In this document: one piece after another, positions 61,690 through 64,000 of the stretch | How the letters are laid out: each line of letters begins with the position of its first letter | Numbering within the stretch: position 1 is the stretch's first letter | Origin: an uncultured Chitinophagaceae bacterium | Lineage (GTDB): Bacteria > Bacteroidota > Bacteroidia > Chitinophagales > Chitinophagaceae | Assembly (NCBI GenBank): GCA_903870685.1 | Contig: CAIQDX010000004.1 | Location: forward strand, 1 to 64,000 | DNA: 64,000 bases | Direction: 5' to 3' | Notes under the pieces: model-generated | Told to the model about the DNA's origin: nothing | What the model saw: the letters and a program-made list of their open reading frames with translations, nothing else | Databases searched by the model: none | Program-made: the position numbers and the translations under genes

Positions 61690-63171
61690 GTGCTTTTATT
61701 ATCTGCACATCAAATCCAACAATGGGATGCATTTACCATCCTGCACGAACCAATTGAATCAATTGATCTGATGGAAAGAGCTGCGCAATGTTGTGTGGAC
61801 TGGATTTCAGAAAATGATTTTTTAGATCATAAAATAAAAATATTCTGCGGGAAAGGAAATAACGGAGGTGATGGATTGGCTATTGCCAGATTATTGATCA
61901 ATAAAAATTATGACGTTGCTGTTTATATTTTAGAATTTGGTGCAAGAGGAACAAATGATTTTCAAATCAATCTTCATCTGTTGCATCAGCTCACAACAGA
62001 AATCTATTTTATTCAATCATCAGAATTTATTCCAGCAATTGAAAAAGCGGATGTTGTCATTGATGCATTATATGGTTCTGGATTAAACAGGCCATTACAA
62101 TTATTAAGCAAAGAAATAGTTGAACACATCAATCAATCAACAAAAAATATTATTTCCATTGACGTACCAAGTGGAATGAGTATTGATAAAAGTTCGAAAG
62201 GAAATACCATTGTTCACGCAAAACATACTCTAACTTTTCAATCTTTAAAACTTTGTTTTTTAGTTGCAGAAAATGCAGATTATTTTGGTGAAGTGCATGT
62301 ACTCGATATTAGATTGATTCAACAATTCATTCAATCCACTGAAACTGTTTTTGAAATTATTTCTCTTGAACAGATTGTCTCACAAATCAAGCCAAGAAAG
62401 GATTTCACTCATAAAGGAAATTACGGACATGCTTTACTGGTCACCGGAAATAAAGGAAAGATGGGCGCAGCATTATTGACTGCAAAAGCGTGTTTACGAA
62501 CTGGTGCAGGATTGGTTACAGTAAATATTCCTGAACAAGATCAATCAACGATAAATTCATTTCTTCCAGAAGCAATGACGATGAACAGAGATGATGAAAA
62601 CTCCTTTGATTATTTTTCAACGATTGGTATTGGACCGGGATTGGGAACAAATAACGATGCACAAAAAATAGTATTACAAGTATTGCAGCAATATAAAAAA
62701 CCAATGGTTATAGATGCCGATGCTTTGAATATTATTTCAGAAAATAAAAAATTATTAGAACTGATTCCGGAAGGATCAATCATCTCACCACATCCAAAAG
62801 AATTTGAAAGATTAGTTGGTGTTTGTGAAAATGAATTTGAAAGATTGAATAAAGCAATTGAATTATCAAATCAATATCCTTTCATTATTATTTTAAAAGG
62901 TCATTATACTTTGATCGCCGCAAATGGCAAAGGATATTTCAACACAACAGGTAATGCTGGATTGGCAAAAGCTGGTAGCGGCGATGTGTTGACAGGAATG
63001 ATCAGTTCTTTACTCTCACAAAATTATGAATCGTTACAAGCAGCAAAGATTGCAGTTTATTTGCATGGACTAGCTGCCGATCTTGCATTAGAAAATCAAT
63101 CGACAGAAAGTTTATTGGCAACAGATGTGATTGATGCAATTGGAAAAGCGTTTAATTTTTTGAGAGATTAA
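61690..63171 (+). CDS. nnrD: Bifunctional NAD(P)H-hydrate epimerase / dehydratase
   Basis: 493 residues, beginning with a GTG. The longer N-terminus lacks any ATG, and SAHQIQQWDAFTI is the normal epimerase opening. The NnrE epimerase domain (residues 1-220) has CGKGNNGGDGLAIARLL and SIDVPSGMSID. The NnrD ADP/ATP-dependent dehydratase domain (230-493) has KGNYGHALLVTGNKGKMGAALLTAKA, GIGPGLGTN, VIDADALN, SPHPKEFERL and NAGLAKAGSGDVLTGMI. It repairs damaged NADH and NADPH. Confidence 0.95.
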   Translation: MLLLSAHQIQQWDAFTILHEPIESIDLMERAAQCCVDWISENDFLDHKIKIFCGKGNNGGDGLAIARLLINKNYDVAVYILEFGARGTNDFQINLHLLHQLTTEIYFIQSSEFIPAIEKADVVIDALYGSGLNRPLQLLSKEIVEHINQSTKNIISIDVPSGMSIDKSSKGNTIVHAKHTLTFQSLKLCFLVAENADYFGEVHVLDIRLIQQFIQSTETVFEIISLEQIVSQIKPRKDFTHKGNYGHALLVTGNKGKMGAALLTAKACLRTGAGLVTVNIPEQDQSTINSFLPEAMTMNRDDENSFDYFSTIGIGPGLGTNNDAQKIVLQVLQQYKKPMVIDADALNIISENKKLLELIPEGSIISPHPKEFERLVGVCENEFERLNKAIELSNQYPFIIILKGHYTLIAANGKGYFNTTGNAGLAKAGSGDVLTGMISSLLSQNYESLQAAKIAVYLHGLAADLALENQSTESLLATDVIDAIGKAFNFLRD

Positions 63172-63217
63172 TAAATGCGTAATGATTGCATTTCTATTTT
63201 AATACGAAAATTGATTT

Positions 63218-64000
63218 ATGAAGAAATACTTCGCCCTGATCACGATTTTAATGTTTATTATTTCGTGTAAGCCTACAGGAGATTTTCTAACAAGAAAAAA
63301 TCAGGAAAGGGCTTTATTAGATGCTGTTAAGTTTCTTGAAAAAAACCCTGATGACGCTGGTGCTAAACAAGCCATCGTTGTTCTTTATCCACGATTGCAG
63401 CAACAACATTTGTCAAACATTGATAGGTATCAAATGAATACTGATTTGTCGCGATGGGATGATTTATCGAATGAATATGGCAGCTTGCAAAAAATGTATG
63501 AAGCCATTGCTTTTTCTCCAACTGCATCGGTTTTAGTTAAGGCCGAAAATTATCAACCTGCATTGAATCAGCTTCGGCAGAATGCGGCTGAAGCTTATTA
63601 CCAGCAAGCACTCCGTTTAAATAACACTAACAATAAAATTGATGCACGTACTGCTTATGCATTATTTAAAAGAGCTAACTCCTGGGTTCAAGGATATAAG
63701 GATGTTGCGAATTTGATACAAATTGCCTGGCAGAATTCAATCATTAATGTGATCATTAATCCAATTCGGGATAACAATTGGGTTACGAATAATCACTGGA
63801 ATAATTTCAATAATTTTTCTTACGATAATTTTCCACAAACATTGGTTCGTGAACTGGGTGGTAGTTATGCAAGCCTTTATCCGGTTCGATTTTTTACAGA
63901 TTGGGAAGCAAGAAGAAATAATATGATGCCCGACTGGAGTGTAAATATTTCATTCCAAAAGTTTGATCAACCTCGTCCTCAGGATAAAAAAAGATTGAGA
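63218..64000 (+). CDS. Lipoprotein of unknown function, cut by the window end
   Basis: The frame opens with an ATG at 63218 and continues in frame to base 64000 with no stop (261 codons seen). The lipobox is LMFIISC. The mature part is helical and begins QERALLDAVKFLEKNPDDAGAKQAIVVLYPRL. YYQQALRLNNTNNKIDARTAYALFKRANSW resembles a TPR-like repeat. No family is recognised. Confidence 0.75.
   Translation, partial: MKKYFALITILMFIISCKPTGDFLTRKNQERALLDAVKFLEKNPDDAGAKQAIVVLYPRLQQQHLSNIDRYQMNTDLSRWDDLSNEYGSLQKMYEAIAFSPTASVLVKAENYQPALNQLRQNAAEAYYQQALRLNNTNNKIDARTAYALFKRANSWVQGYKDVANLIQIAWQNSIINVIINPIRDNNWVTNNHWNNFNNFSYDNFPQTLVRELGGSYASLYPVRFFTDWEARRNNMMPDWSVNISFQKFDQPRPQDKKRLR

Noticed and set aside
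1-64000. CRISPR array, IS element, prophage structural genes or defence island
   Set aside because: No regularly spaced repeats, transposases, capsid or nuclease genes were seen. Only the end of an integrated element is present at the left edge.

Overview
The window looks like a chromosomal piece of an aerobic member of the Bacteroidota, most like the Chitinophagaceae. The evidence is an alternative complex III / aa3-type oxidase operon of the Bacteroidota kind, DUF4270, DUF5522 and kelch lipoproteins, AT-rich DNA, almost no Shine-Dalgarno sequences, and several promoters of the TTTG / TAnnTTTG type. No rRNA operon, IS element or CRISPR array is visible. Family names come from reading the proteins; no database search was run.

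Layout. 1-941 is the end of an integrated element: a tyrosine recombinase, a complete tRNA-Arg(CCT), and the severed 5' half of a second tRNA-Arg(CCT) that marks the junction. 1-2.4 kb holds a TPR membrane protein and purN. 2.5-18.4 kb is the respiratory block: actABCDEF, coxBA, ctaB, two subunit III genes, subunit IV, SCO and DUF420. Heme A synthase sits apart at 40 kb. 18.4-20.6 kb is a minus-strand group (class IV aminotransferase, alkyltransferase-like protein, DUF5522, trmB). 20.6-21.3 kb contains a small secreted protein and a 162-nt tRNA-like RNA with an oversized variable domain. 21.3-26.5 kb has an Lrp regulator, a Wzz / O-antigen ligase pair, a glycosyltransferase and a hydrolase. 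26.5-29.3 kb has MarR plus acyl-CoA dehydrogenase and a stand-alone LytTR protein. 29.3-37.2 kb is mostly exported proteins. 37.4-46.9 kb is metabolism (2-oxoacid:ferredoxin oxidoreductase beta, TsaC-like, RNase HII, heme A synthase, lipid kinase, FabH, tryptophanase). 47-55 kb is mixed housekeeping (BipA, ObgE, thioesterase, TetR). 55-64 kb has a PfkB kinase, asd, a GH13 glucosidase with a sugar transporter, NnrD/NnrE and a lipoprotein cut by the window edge.

The most interesting signals are regulatory and RNA-level. They are: (1) an asd leader with a 20-residue peptide rich in aspartate-family amino acids and mutually exclusive terminator and antiterminator stems; (2) a 12-codon Trp-containing ORF just behind the tryptophanase promoter, which resembles a tnaC-type leader; (3) the tRNA-like RNA at 21.0-21.2 kb, with acceptor, D, anticodon-like and T arms plus a ~90-nt extra arm; (4) an integration junction that splits one tRNA-Arg gene while the element carries a complete copy; (5) a dispersed GTGCGACGCAACT intergenic repeat and an 18-bp palindrome. 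Nothing here forms a multi-gene defence or secretion system.
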